This document shows, one piece after another, positions 47,701 to 59,600 of a stretch of DNA of 64,000 nucleotides (position 1 is its first letter; every line of letters starts with the position of its first letter). This DNA comes from Prosapia bicincta (lineage: Eukaryota > Arthropoda > Insecta > Hemiptera > Cercopidae). Location: the NCBI GenBank assembly GCA_036971475.1, contig JBAIZL010000003.1, positions 102,209,733 through 102,273,732 on the forward strand, given 5' to 3'. Both the position numbers and the translations under genes were made by a program. The notes under the pieces are model-generated. The model did not search any database, was not told the origin of the DNA, and saw only the letters and a program-made list of their open reading frames with translations.

Positions 47701-49995
47701 GTCTCTACATTTATTTGAACAATATTTGTTTAAACAAATCGAATTTGAATGTTGAGCTAGCGACCTGAAATTTTACACATAGCTCAGAATGAAATGACAA
47801 TGCAATATTCACTCGATTTCTTGTCTCTACATTTATTTGAACAATATTTGTTTAAACATATCGATTTGAATGTTGAGCTAGCGACCTGAAATTTTACACA
47901 TAGCTCAGAATGAAATGACAATGCAATATTCACTCGATTTCTTGTCTCTACATTTATTTGAACAATATTTGTTTAAACAAATCGAATTTGAATGTTGAGC
48001 TAGCGACCTGAAATTTTACACATAGCTCAGAATGAAATGACAATGTAATATTCACTCGGTTTCTTGTGTCTACATTTATTCAAATAATATTTGTTTAAAC
48101 AAATCGATTTGAATGTTGAGCTAGCGACCTGAAATTTTACACATAGCTCAGAATGAAATGACAATGCAATATTCACTCGATTTCTTGTCTCTACATTTAT
48201 TTGAACAATATTTGTTTAAACAAATCGAATTTGAATGTTGAGCTAGCGACCTGAAATTTTACACATAGCTCAGAATGAAATGACAATGTAATATTCACTC
48301 GGTTTCTTGTGTCTACATTTATTCAAATAATATTTGTTTAAACAAATCGATTTGAATGTTGAGCTAGCGACCTGAAATTTTACACATAGCTCAGAATGAA
48401 ATGACAATGCAATATTCACTCGATTTCTTGTCTCTACATTTATTTGAACAATATTTGTTTAAACAAATCGATTTGAATGTTGAGCTAGCGACCTGAAATT
48501 TTACACATAGCTCAGAATGAAATGACAATGTAATATTCACTCGGTTTCTTGTGTCTACATTTATTCAAATAATATTTGTTTAAACAAATCGATTTGAATG
48601 TTGAGCTAGCGACCTGAAATTTTACACATAGCTCAGAATGAAATGACAATGCAATATTCACTCGATTTCTTGTCTCTACATTTATTTGAACAATATTTGT
48701 TTAAACAAATCGAATTTGAATGTTGAGCTAGCGACCTGAAATTTTACACATAGCTCAGAATGAAATGACAATGCAATATTCACTCGATTTCTTGTGTCTA
48801 CATTTATTCAAATAATATTTGTTTAAACAAATCGATTTAAATGTTGAGCTAGCGACCTGAAATTTTACACATAGCTCTGAATGAAATGACAATGCAATAT
48901 TCACTCGGTTTCTTGTCTCTACATTTATTTGAACAATATTTGTTTAAACAAATCGAATTTGAATGTTGAGCTAGCGACCTGAAATTTTACACATAGCTCA
49001 GAATGAAATGACAATGCAATATTCACTCGATTTCTTGTCTCTACATTTATTTGAACAATATTTGTTTAAACAAATCGAATTTGAATGTTGAGCTAGCGAC
49101 CTGAAATTTTACACATAGCTCAGAATGAAATGACAATGCAATATTCACTCGATTTCTTGTCTCTACATTTATTTGAACAATATTTGTTTAAACAAATCGA
49201 ATTTGAATGTTGAGCTAGCGACCTGAAATTTTACACATAGCTCAGAATGAAATGACAATGCAATATTCACTCGATTTCTTGTGTCTACATTTATTCAAAT
49301 AATATTTGTTTGAACAAATCGATTTGAATGTTGAGCTAGCGACCTGAAATTTTACACATAGCTCAGAATGAAATGACAATGCAATATTCACTCGATTTCT
49401 TGTCTCTACATTTATTTGAACAATATTTGTTTAAACAAATCGATTTGAATGTTGAGCTAGCGACCTGAAATTTTACACATAGCTCAGAATGAAATGACAA
49501 TGCAATATTCACTCGGTTTCTTGTGTCTACATTTATTCAAATAATATTTGTTTAAACAAATCGATTTGAATGTTGAGCTAGCGACCTGAAATTTTACACA
49601 TAGCTCAGAATGAAATGACAATGTAATATTCACTCGGTTTCTTGTCTCTACATTTATTTGAACAATATTTGTTTAAACAAATCGATTTGAATGTTGAGCT
49701 AGAGACCTGAAATTTTACACATAGCTCAGAATGAAATGACAATGTAATATTCACTCGGTTTCTTGTGTCTACATTTATTCAAATAATATTTGTTTAAACA
49801 AATATAATTTGAATAATGAACTAGAGACTTGGAATTTATTTAAATATATGTCAGAACTGAATAATATCCTGATATTCATTCTGTTGCTTGTCCGCAAGAT
49901 TGTTTAAACAAAATAAATTTGTTTGACGAGGTACAGACTTAAATGTTTACGTATAGGTGAGGACTAGATGAGAATGCACCATTCACTCGCTTTAA
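44713..49995. repeat. 121-122-bp satellite, about 43 copies, with a 16-bp palindrome in most monomers
   Basis: Landmarks in order are GAGCTAGCGACCTGAAA, TTTTACACATAGCTCAGAA, TGAAATGACAATG, AATATTCACTCG, TTTCTTGTCTCTACATTTA and the perfect palindrome ATTTGTTTAAACAAAT (with a PmeI-type GTTTAAAC). Single-base CGAATTTG/CGATTTG differences give 122 or 121 bp. Two classes alternate through much of the array: A (TTTGAACAATATT, often with GCAATATTCACTCGATTT) and B (TGTGTCTACATTTATTCAAA, often followed by CGATTTG). B anchors lie mostly about 243 or 486 bp apart, a dimeric higher-order pattern. Left units (44.7-45.9 kb) are mixed, with ATCTAATATG variants. The last 190 bp (49,805-49,995) are strongly diverged. 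Confidence 0.96.
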
Positions 49996-50126
49996 GTTTG
50001 TATATACTTATACGTCTAATGAAGTAGATTTTCTTGCCTAAAAGTGTGCTACGTCCCTGTTAGAGTCTCATCTATAAATACCAAAGACTGAAATTTTTCA
50101 TACGGACATAAGACTAAAAAACAGAA
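49996..50126. other. Spacer between satellite and foldback
   Basis: About 130 bp of AT-rich sequence with no similarity to either neighbouring array that I can see. Confidence 0.5.
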
Positions 50127-50547
50127 TTTAATAAATTAAATAAAACAATTTTTGATATACCACGTTTTAAAACGGACTAAAAAGTATAAAATAATTGTTC
50201 ATGGTCCTTCTACGAGTTTGAGGGAGAATTGTTAGTGGCTATGGAAATATTTGTAATACTTGGCGGAATAAACGTTAATAGCAGCAGAAGTAGAGAATCC
50301 GGATGAATTCATACATGATTTCACTGAATTGGAAATGGGATTCACTGTAATTTAATTCATTTACTCCTTCTTAACCCTCATGAGTTGCTTGCACTACACC
50401 CCCCCCCCTAAGTATTACAAATATATCCATATCCACTAACAAATCCCTCTCGAAATTGTAGATGAACCATGAAAAATTATTTTATACGATTTAGTCTGTT
50501 TGAAAAACGTGGTATATTGAAAATGTTTTAAAATTTAATTTATTATT
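50127..50547. mobile_element. Imperfect foldback element (about 135-bp arms)
   Basis: Left arm at about 50127-50265 (landmarks ATATACCACGTTTT, GGACTAAA, GTATAAAATAATTGTTCATGG, TTGTTAGTGG, ATTTGTAATACTT) is mirrored by about 50408-50547 with roughly one mismatch in eight bases. Base-pair sums stay near 100672, so few indels occurred. The roughly 140-bp centre is unrelated unique sequence, and a C12 run (50399-50410) sits at the inner edge of the right arm. No transposase frame is present. It is placed between two satellite arrays. Superfamily unknown; target duplication not identified. Confidence 0.7.
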
Positions 50548-50647
50548 TCAACATAGGGTTTGATTTTTTTACTATTTGTTAGAATTTAAGAGCATTGCAA
50601 TTAAATTCTCTAAACATCTAAAAACATCAGTGCAGAGCATTTAAGCT
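50548..50647. other. Short unique spacer before the 212-bp array
   Basis: About 100 bp of AT-rich sequence. The array starts abruptly at TCTAAGAAACC (50648) with no degraded leading monomer, unlike the graded edges of the 159-bp and 122-bp arrays. Confidence 0.6.
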
Positions 50648-53600
50648 TCTAAGAAACCTTACAACCTCTTTGTTTGGTCCTCAGTAGCATCCTCTCCCTT
50701 ATATCTCACGAGATATATACATCTTCTCTCTCTTCGAGAGAATCCCCCTTCATCTTAATTTTCCTGTCCCTGATAACGAAACCTTTACCTAATCCTTCTT
50801 CTGAAAGTTTTAGAAACTACTTCTCATTAAATTAAATAAAAACACAGTTGATGCGTGACTCTAAGAAACCTTACAACCTCTTTGTTTGGTCCTCAGTAGC
50901 ATCCTCTCCCTTATATCTCACGAGATATATACATCTTCTCTCTCTTCGAGAGAATCCCCCTTCATCTTAATTTTCCTGTCCCTGATAACGAAACCTTTAC
51001 CTAATCCTTCTTCTGAAAGTTTTAGAAACTACTTCTCATTAAATTAAATAAAAACACAGTTGATGCGTGACTCTAAGAAACCTTACAACCTCTTTGTTTG
51101 GTCCTCAGTAGCATCCTCTCCCTTATATCTCACGAGATATATACATCTTCTCTCTCTTCGAGAGAATCCCCCTTCATCTTAATTTTCCTGTCCCTGATAA
51201 CGAAACCTTTACCTAATCCTTCTTCTGAAAGTTTTAGAAACTACTTCTCATTAAATTAAATAAAAACACAGTTGATGCGTGACTCTAAGAAACCTTACAA
51301 CCTCTTTGTTTGGTCCTCAGTAGCATCCTCTCCCTTATATCTCACGAGATATATACATCTTCTCTCTCTTCGAGAGAATCCCCCTTCATCTTAATTTTCC
51401 TGTCCCTGATAACGAAACCTTTACCTAATCCTTCTTCTGAAAGTTTTAGAAACTACTTCTCATTAAATTAAATAAAAACACAGTTGATGCGTGACTCTAA
51501 GAAACCTTACAACCTCTTTGTTTGGTCCTCAGTAGCATCCTCTCCCTTATATCTCACGAGATATATACATCTTCTCTCTCTTCGAGAGAATCCCCCTTCA
51601 TCTTAATTTTCCTGTCCCTGATAACGAAACCTTTACCTAATCCTTCTTCTGAAAGTTTTAGAAACTACTTCTCATTAAATTAAATAAAAACACAGTTGAT
51701 GCGTGACTCTAAGAAACCTTACAACCTCTTTGTTTGGTCCTCAGTAGCATCCTCTCCCTTATATCTCACGAGATATATTCATCTTCTCTCTCTTCGAGAG
51801 AATCCCCCTTCATCTTAATTTTCCTGTCCCTGATAACGAAACCTTTACCTAATCCTTCTTCTGAAAGTTTTAGAAACTACTTCTCATTAAATTAAATAAA
51901 AACACAGTTGATGCGTGACTCTAAGAAACCTTACAACCTCTTTGTTTGGTCCTCAGTAGCATCCACTCCCTTTAATCTCACGAGATATATACATCTTCTC
52001 TCTCTTCGAGAGAATCCCCCTTCATCTTAATTTTCCTGTCCCTGATAACGAAACCTTTACCTAATCCTTCTTCTGAAAGTTTTAGAAACTACTTCTCATT
52101 AAATTAAATAAAAACACAGTTGATGCGTGACTCTAAGAAACCTTACAACCTCTTTGTTTGGTCCTCAGTAGCATCCTCTCCCTTATATCTCACGAGATAT
52201 ATACATCTTCTCTCTCTTCGAGAGAATCCCCCTTCATCTTAATTTTCCTGTCCCTGATAACGAAACCTTTACCTAATCCTTCTTCTGAAAGTTTTAGAAA
52301 CTACTTCTCATTAAATTAAATAAAAACACAGTTGATGCGTGACTCTAAGAAACCTTACAACCTCTTTGTTTGGTCCTCAGTAGCATCCTCTCCCTTATAT
52401 CTCACGAGATATATTCATCTTCTCTCTCTTCGAGAGAATCCCCCTTCATCTTAATTTTCCTAAGCAGAAACACTGTCCCTGATAACGAAACCTTTACCTA
52501 ATCCTTCTTCTGAAAGTTTTAGAAACTACTTCTCATTAAATGAAATAAAAACACAGTTGATGCGTGACTCTAAGAAACCTTACAACCACTTTGTTTGGTC
52601 CTCAGTAGCATCCTCTCCCTTATATCTCACGAGATATATACATCTTCTCTCTCTTCGAGAGAATCCCCTTCATCTTAATTTTCCTAAGCAGAAACACTGT
52701 CCCTGATAACGAAACCTTTACCTAATCCTTCTTCTGAAAGTTTTAGAAACTACTTCTCATTAAATTAAATAAAAACACAGTTGATGCGTGACTCTAAGAA
52801 ACCTTACAACCTCTTTGTTTGGTCCTCAGTAGCATCCTCTCCCTTATATCTCACGAGATATATACATCTTCTCTCTCTTCGAGAGAATCCCCCTTCATCT
52901 TAATTTTCCTGTCCCTGATAACGAAACCTTTACCTAATCCTTCTTCTGAAAGTTTTAGAAACTACTTCTCATTAAATTAAATAAAAACACAGTTGATGCG
53001 TGACTCTAAGAAACCTTACAACCTCTTTGTTTGGTCCTCAGTAGCATCCTCTCCCTTATATCTCACGAGATATATACATCTTCTCTCTCTTCGAGAGAAT
53101 CCCCCTTCATCTTAATTTTCCTGTCCCTGATAACGAAACCTTTACCTAATCCTTCTTCTGAAAGTTTTAGAAACTACTTCTCATTAAATTAAATAAAAAC
53201 ACAGTTGATGCGTGACTCTAAGAAACCTTACAACCTCTTTGTTTGGTCCTCAGTAGCATCCTCTCCCTTATATCTCACGAGATATATTCATCTTCTCTCT
53301 CTTCGAGAGAATCCCCCTTCATCTTAATTTTCCTGTCCCTGATAACGAAACCTTTACCTAATCCTTCTTCTGAAAGTTTTAGAAACTACTTCTCATTAAA
53401 TTAAATAAAAACACAGTTGATGCGTGACTCTAAGAAACCTTACAACCACTTTGTTTGGTCCTCAGTAGCATCCTCTCCCTTATATCTCACGAGATATATA
53501 CATCTTCTCTCTCTTCGAGAGAATCCCCCTTCATCTTAATTTTCCTGTCCCTGATAACGAAACCTTTACCTAATCCTTCTTCTGAAAGTTTTAGAAACTA

Positions 53601-56600
53601 CTTCTCATTAAATTAAATAAAAACACAGTTGATGCGTGACTCTAAGAAACCTTACAACCTCTTTGTTTGGTCCTCAGTAGCATCCTCTCCCTTATATCTC
53701 ACGAGATATATTCATCTTCTCTCTCTTCGAGAGAATCCCCCTTCATCTTAATTTTCCTAAGCAGAAACACTGTCCCTGATAACGAAACCTTTACCTAATC
53801 CTTCTTCTGAAAGTTTTAGAAACTACTTCTCATTAAATTAAATAAAAACACAGTTGATGCGTGACTCTAAGAAACCTTACAACCACTTTGTTTGGTCCTC
53901 AGTAGCATCCTCTCCCTTATATCTCACGAGATATATACATCTTCTCTCTCTTCGAGAGAATCCCCTTCATCTTAATTTTCCTAAGCAGAAACACTGTCCC
54001 TGATAACGAAACCTTTACCTAATCCTTCTTCTGAAAGTTTTAGAAACTACTTCTCATTAAATTAAATAAAAACACAGTTGATGCGTGACTCTAAGAAACC
54101 TTACAACCTCTTTGTTTGGTCCTCAGTAGCATCCTCTCCCTTATATCTCACGAGATATATACATCTTCTCTCTCTTCGAGAGAATCCCCCTTCATCTTAA
54201 TTTTCCTGTCCCTGATAACGAAACCTTTACCTAATCCTTCTTCTGAAAGTTTTAGAAACTACTTCTCATTAAATTAAATAAAAACACAGTTGATGCGTGA
54301 CTCTAAGAAACCTTACAACCACTTTGTTTGGTCCTCAGTAGCATCCTCTCCCTTATATCTCACGAGATATATACATCTTCTCTCTCTTCGAGAGAATCCC
54401 CCTTCATCTTAATTTTCCTGTCCCTGATAACGAAACCTTTACCTAATCCTTCTTCTGAAAGTTTTAGAAACTACTTCTCATTAAATTAAATAAAAACACA
54501 GTTGATGCGTGACTCTAAGAAACCTTACAACCTCTTTGTTTGGTCCTCAGTAGCATCCTCTCCCTTATATCTCACGAGATATATTCATCTTCTCTCTCTT
54601 CGAGAGAATCCCCCTTCATCTTAATTTTCCTGTCCCTGATAACGAAACCTTTACCTAATCCTTCTTCTGAAAGTTTTAGAAACTACTTCTCATTAAATTA
54701 AATAAAAACACAGTTGATGCGTGACTCTAAGAAACCTTACAACCACTTTGTTTGGTCCTCAGTAGCATCCTCTCCCTTATATCTCACGAGATATATACAT
54801 CTTCTCTCTCTTCGAGAGAATCCCCCTTCATCTTAATTTTCCTGTCCCTGATAACGAAACCTTTACCTAATCCTTCTTCTGAAAGTTTTAGAAACTACTT
54901 CTCATTAAATTAAATAAAAACACAGTTGATGCGTGACTCTAAGAAACCTTACAACCTCTTTGTTTGGTCCTCAGTAGCATCCTCTCCCTTATATCTCACG
55001 AGATATATTCATCTTCTCTCTCTTCGAGAGAATCCCCCTTCATCTTAATTTTCCTGTCCCTGATAACGAAACCTTTACCTAATCCTTCTTCTGAAAGTTT
55101 TAGAAACTACTTCTCATTAAATTAAATAAAAACACAGTTGATGCGTGACTCTAAGAAACCTTACAACCACTTTGTTTGGTCCTCAGTAGCATCCTCTCCC
55201 TTATATCTCACGAGATATATACATCTTCTCTCTCTTCGAGAGAATCCCCCTTCATCTTAATTTTCCTGTCCCTGATAACGAAACCTTTACCTAATCCTTC
55301 TTCTGAAAGTTTTAGAAACTACTTCTCATTAAATTAAATAAAAACACAGTTGATGCGTGACTCTAAGAAACCTTACAACCTCTTTGTTTGGTCCTCAGTA
55401 GCATCCTCTCCCTTATATCTCACGAGATATATACATCTTCTCTCTCTTCGAGAGAATCCCCCTTCATCTTAATTTTCCTGTCCCTGATAACGAAACCTTT
55501 ACCTAATCCTTCTTCTGAAAGTTTTAGAAACTACTTCTCATTAAATTAAATAAAAACACAGTTGATGCGTGACTCTAAGAAACCTTACAACCTCTTTGTT
55601 TGGTCCTCAGTAGCATCCTCTCCCTTATATCTCACGAGATATATTCATCTTCTCTCTCTTCGTGAGAATCCCCCTTCATCTTAATTTTCCTGTCCCTGAT
55701 AACGAAACCTTTACCTAATCCTTCTTCTGAAAGTTTTAGAAACTACTTCTCATTAAATTAAATAAAAACACAGTTGATGCGTGACTCTAAGAAACCTTAC
55801 AACCACTTTGTTTGGTCCTCAGTAGCATCCTCTCCCTTATATCTCACGAGATATATACATCTTCTCTCTCTTCGAGAGAATCCCCCTTCATCTTAATTTT
55901 CCTGTCCCTGATAACGAAACCTTTACCTAATCCTTCTTCTGAAAGTTTTAGAAACTACTTCTCATTAAATTAAATAAAAACACAGTTGATGCGTGACTCT
56001 AAGAAACCTTACAACCTCTTTGTTTGGTCCTCAGTAGCATCCTCTCCCTTATATCTCACGAGATATATACATCTTCTCTCTCTTCGAGAGAATCCCCCTT
56101 CATCTTAATTTTCCTGTCCCTGATAACGAAACCTTTACCTAATCCTTCTTCTGAAAGTTTTAGAAACTACTTCTCATTAAATTAAATAAAAACACAGTTG
56201 ATGCGTGACTCTAAGAAACCTTACAACCACTTTGTTTGGTCCTCAGTAGCATCCTCTCCCTTATATCTCACGAGATATATACATCTTCTCTCTCTTCGAG
56301 AGAATCCCCCTTCATCTTAATTTTCCTGTCCCTGATAACGAAACCTTTACCTAATCCTTCTTCTGAAAGTTTTAGAAACTACTTCTCATTAAATTAAATA
56401 AAAACACAGTTGATGCGTGACTCTAAGAAACCTTACAACCTCTTTGTTTGGTCCTCAGTAGCATCCTCTCCCTTATATCTCACGAGATATATACATCTTC
56501 TCTCTCTTCGAGAGAATCCCCCTTCATCTTAATTTTCCTGTCCCTGATAACGAAACCTTTACCTAATCCTTCTTCTGAAAGTTTTAGAAACTACTTCTCA

Positions 56601-59600
56601 TTAAATTAAATAAAAACACAGTTGATGCGTGACTCTAAGAAACCTTACAACCACTTTGTTTGGTCCTCAGTAGCATCCTCTCCCTTATATCTCACGAGAT
56701 ATATACATCTTCTCTCTCTTCGAGAGAATCCCCCTTCATCTTAATTTTCCTGTCCCTGATAACGAAACCTTTACCTAATCCTTCTTCTGAAAGTTTTAGA
56801 AACTACTTCTCATTAAATTAAATAAAAACACAGTTGATGCGTGACTCTAAGAAACCTTACAACCACTTTGTTTGGTCCTCAGTAGCATCCTCTCCCTTAT
56901 ATCTCACGAGATATATACATCTTCTCTCTCTTCGAGAGAATCCCCCTTCATCTTAATTTTCCTGTCCCTGATAACGAAACCTTTACCTAATCCTTCTTCT
57001 GAAAGTTTTAGAAACTACTTCTCATTAAATTAAATAAAAACACAGTTGATGCGTGACTCTAAGAAACCTTACAACCTCTTTGTTTGGTCCTCAGTAGCAT
57101 CCTCTCCCTTATATCTCACGAGATATATACATCTTCTCTCTCTTCGAGAGAATCCCCCTTCATCTTAATTTTCCTGTCCCTGATAACGAAACCTTTACCT
57201 AATCCTTCTTCTGAAAGTTTTAGAAACTACTTCTCATTAAATTAAATAAAAACACAGTTGATGCGTGACTCTAAGAAACCTTACAACCTCTTTGTTTGGT
57301 CCTCAGTAGCATCCTCTCCCTTATATCTCACGAGATATATTCATCTTCTCTCTCTTCGTGAGAATCCCCCTTCATCTTAATTTTCCTGTCCCTGATAACG
57401 AAACCTTTACCTAATCCTTCTTCTGAAAGTTTTAGAAACTACTTCTCATTAAATTAAATAAAAACACAGTTGATGCGTGACTCTAAGAAACCTTACAACC
57501 ACTTTGTTTGGTCCTCAGTAGCATCCTCTCCCTTATATCTCACGAGATATATACATCTTCTCTCTCTTCGAGAGAATCCCCCTTCATCTTAATTTTCCTG
57601 TCCCTGATAACGAAACCTTTACCTAATCCTTCTTCTGAAAGTTTTAGAAACTACTTCTCATTAAATTAAATAAAAACACAGTTGATGCGTGACTCTAAGA
57701 AACCTTACAACCTCTTTGTTTGGTCCTCAGTAGCATCCTCTCCCTTATATCTCACGAGATATATTCATCTTCTCTCTCTTCGAGAGAATCCCCCTTCATC
57801 TTAATTTTCCTGTCCCTGATAACGAAACCTTTACCTAATCCTTCTTCTGAAAGTTTTAGAAACTACTTCTCATTAAATTAAATAAAAACACAGTTGATGC
57901 GTGACTCTAAGAAACCTTACAACCACTTTGTTTGGTCCTCAGTAGCATCCTCTCCCTTATATCTCACGAGATATATACATCTTCTCTCTCTTCGAGAGAA
58001 TCCCCCTTCATCTTAATTTTCCTGTCCCTGATAACGAAACCTTTACCTAATCCTTCTTCTGAAAGTTTTAGAAACTACTTCTCATTAAATTAAATAAAAA
58101 CACAGTTGATGCGTGACTCTAAGAAACCTTACAACCTCTTTGTTTGGTCCTCAGTAGCATCCTCTCCCTTATATCTCACGAGATATATTCATCTTCTCTC
58201 TCTTCGAGAGAATCCCCCTTCATCTTAATTTTCCTAAGCAGAAACACTGTCCCTGATAACGAAACCTTTACCTAATCCTTCTTCTGAAAGTTTTAGAAAC
58301 TACTTCTCATTAAATTAAATAAAAACACAGTTGATGCGTGACTCTAAGAAACCTTACAACCACTTTGTTTGGTCCTCAGTAGCATCCTCTCCCTTATATC
58401 TCACGAGATATATACATCTTCTCTCTCTTAGAGAGAATCCCCTTCATCTTAATTTTCCTAAGCAGAAACACTGTCCCTGATAACGAAACCTTTACCTAAT
58501 CCTTCTTCTGAAAGTTTTAGAAACTACTTCTCATTAAATTAAATAAAAACACAGTTGATGCGTGACTCTAAGAAACCTTACAACCTCTTTGTTTGGTCCT
58601 CAGTAGCATCCTCTCCCTTATATCTCACGAGATATATACATCTTCTCTCTCTTCGAGAGAATCCCCCTTCATCTTAATTTTCCTGTCCCTGATAACGAAA
58701 CCTTTACCTAATCCTTCTTCTGAAAGTTTTAGAAACTACTTCTCATTAAATTAAATAAAAACACAGTTGATGCGTGACTCTAAGAAACCTTACAACCTCT
58801 TTGTTTGGTCCTCAGTAGCATCCTCTCCCTTATATCTCACGAGATATATTCATCTTCTCTCTCTTCGAGAGAATCCCCCTTCATCTTAATTTTCCTGTCC
58901 CTGATAACGAAACCTTCACCTAATCCTTCTTCTGAAAGTTTTAGAAACTACTTCTCATTAAATTAAATAAAAACACAGTTGATGCGTGACTCTAAGAAAC
59001 CTTACAACCACTTTGTTTGGTCCTCAGTAGCATCCTCTCCCTTATATCTCACGAGATATATACATCTTCTCTCTCTTCGAGAGAATCCCCCTTCATCTTA
59101 ATTTTCCTGTCCCTGATAACGAAACCTTTACCTAATCCTTCTTCTGAAAGTTTTAGAAACTACTTCTCATTAAATTAAATAAAAACACAGTTGATGCGTG
59201 ACTCTAAGAAACCTTACAACCTCTTTGTTTGGTCCTCAGTAGCATCCTCTCCCTTATATCTCACGAGATATATTCATCTTCTCTCTCTTCGAGAGAATCC
59301 CCCTTCATCTTAATTTTCCTGTCCCTGATAACGAAACCTTTACCTAATCCTTCTTCTGAAAGTTTTAGAAACTACTTCTCATTAAATTAAATAAAAACAC
59401 AGTTGATGCGTGACTCTAAGAAACCTTACAACCACTTTGTTTGGTCCTCAGTAGCATCCTCTCCCTTATATCTCACGAGATATATACATCTTCTCTCTCT
59501 TCGAGAGAATCCCCCTTCATCTTAATTTTCCTGTCCCTGATAACGAAACCTTTACCTAATCCTTCTTCTGAAAGTTTTAGAAACTACTTCTCATTAAATT

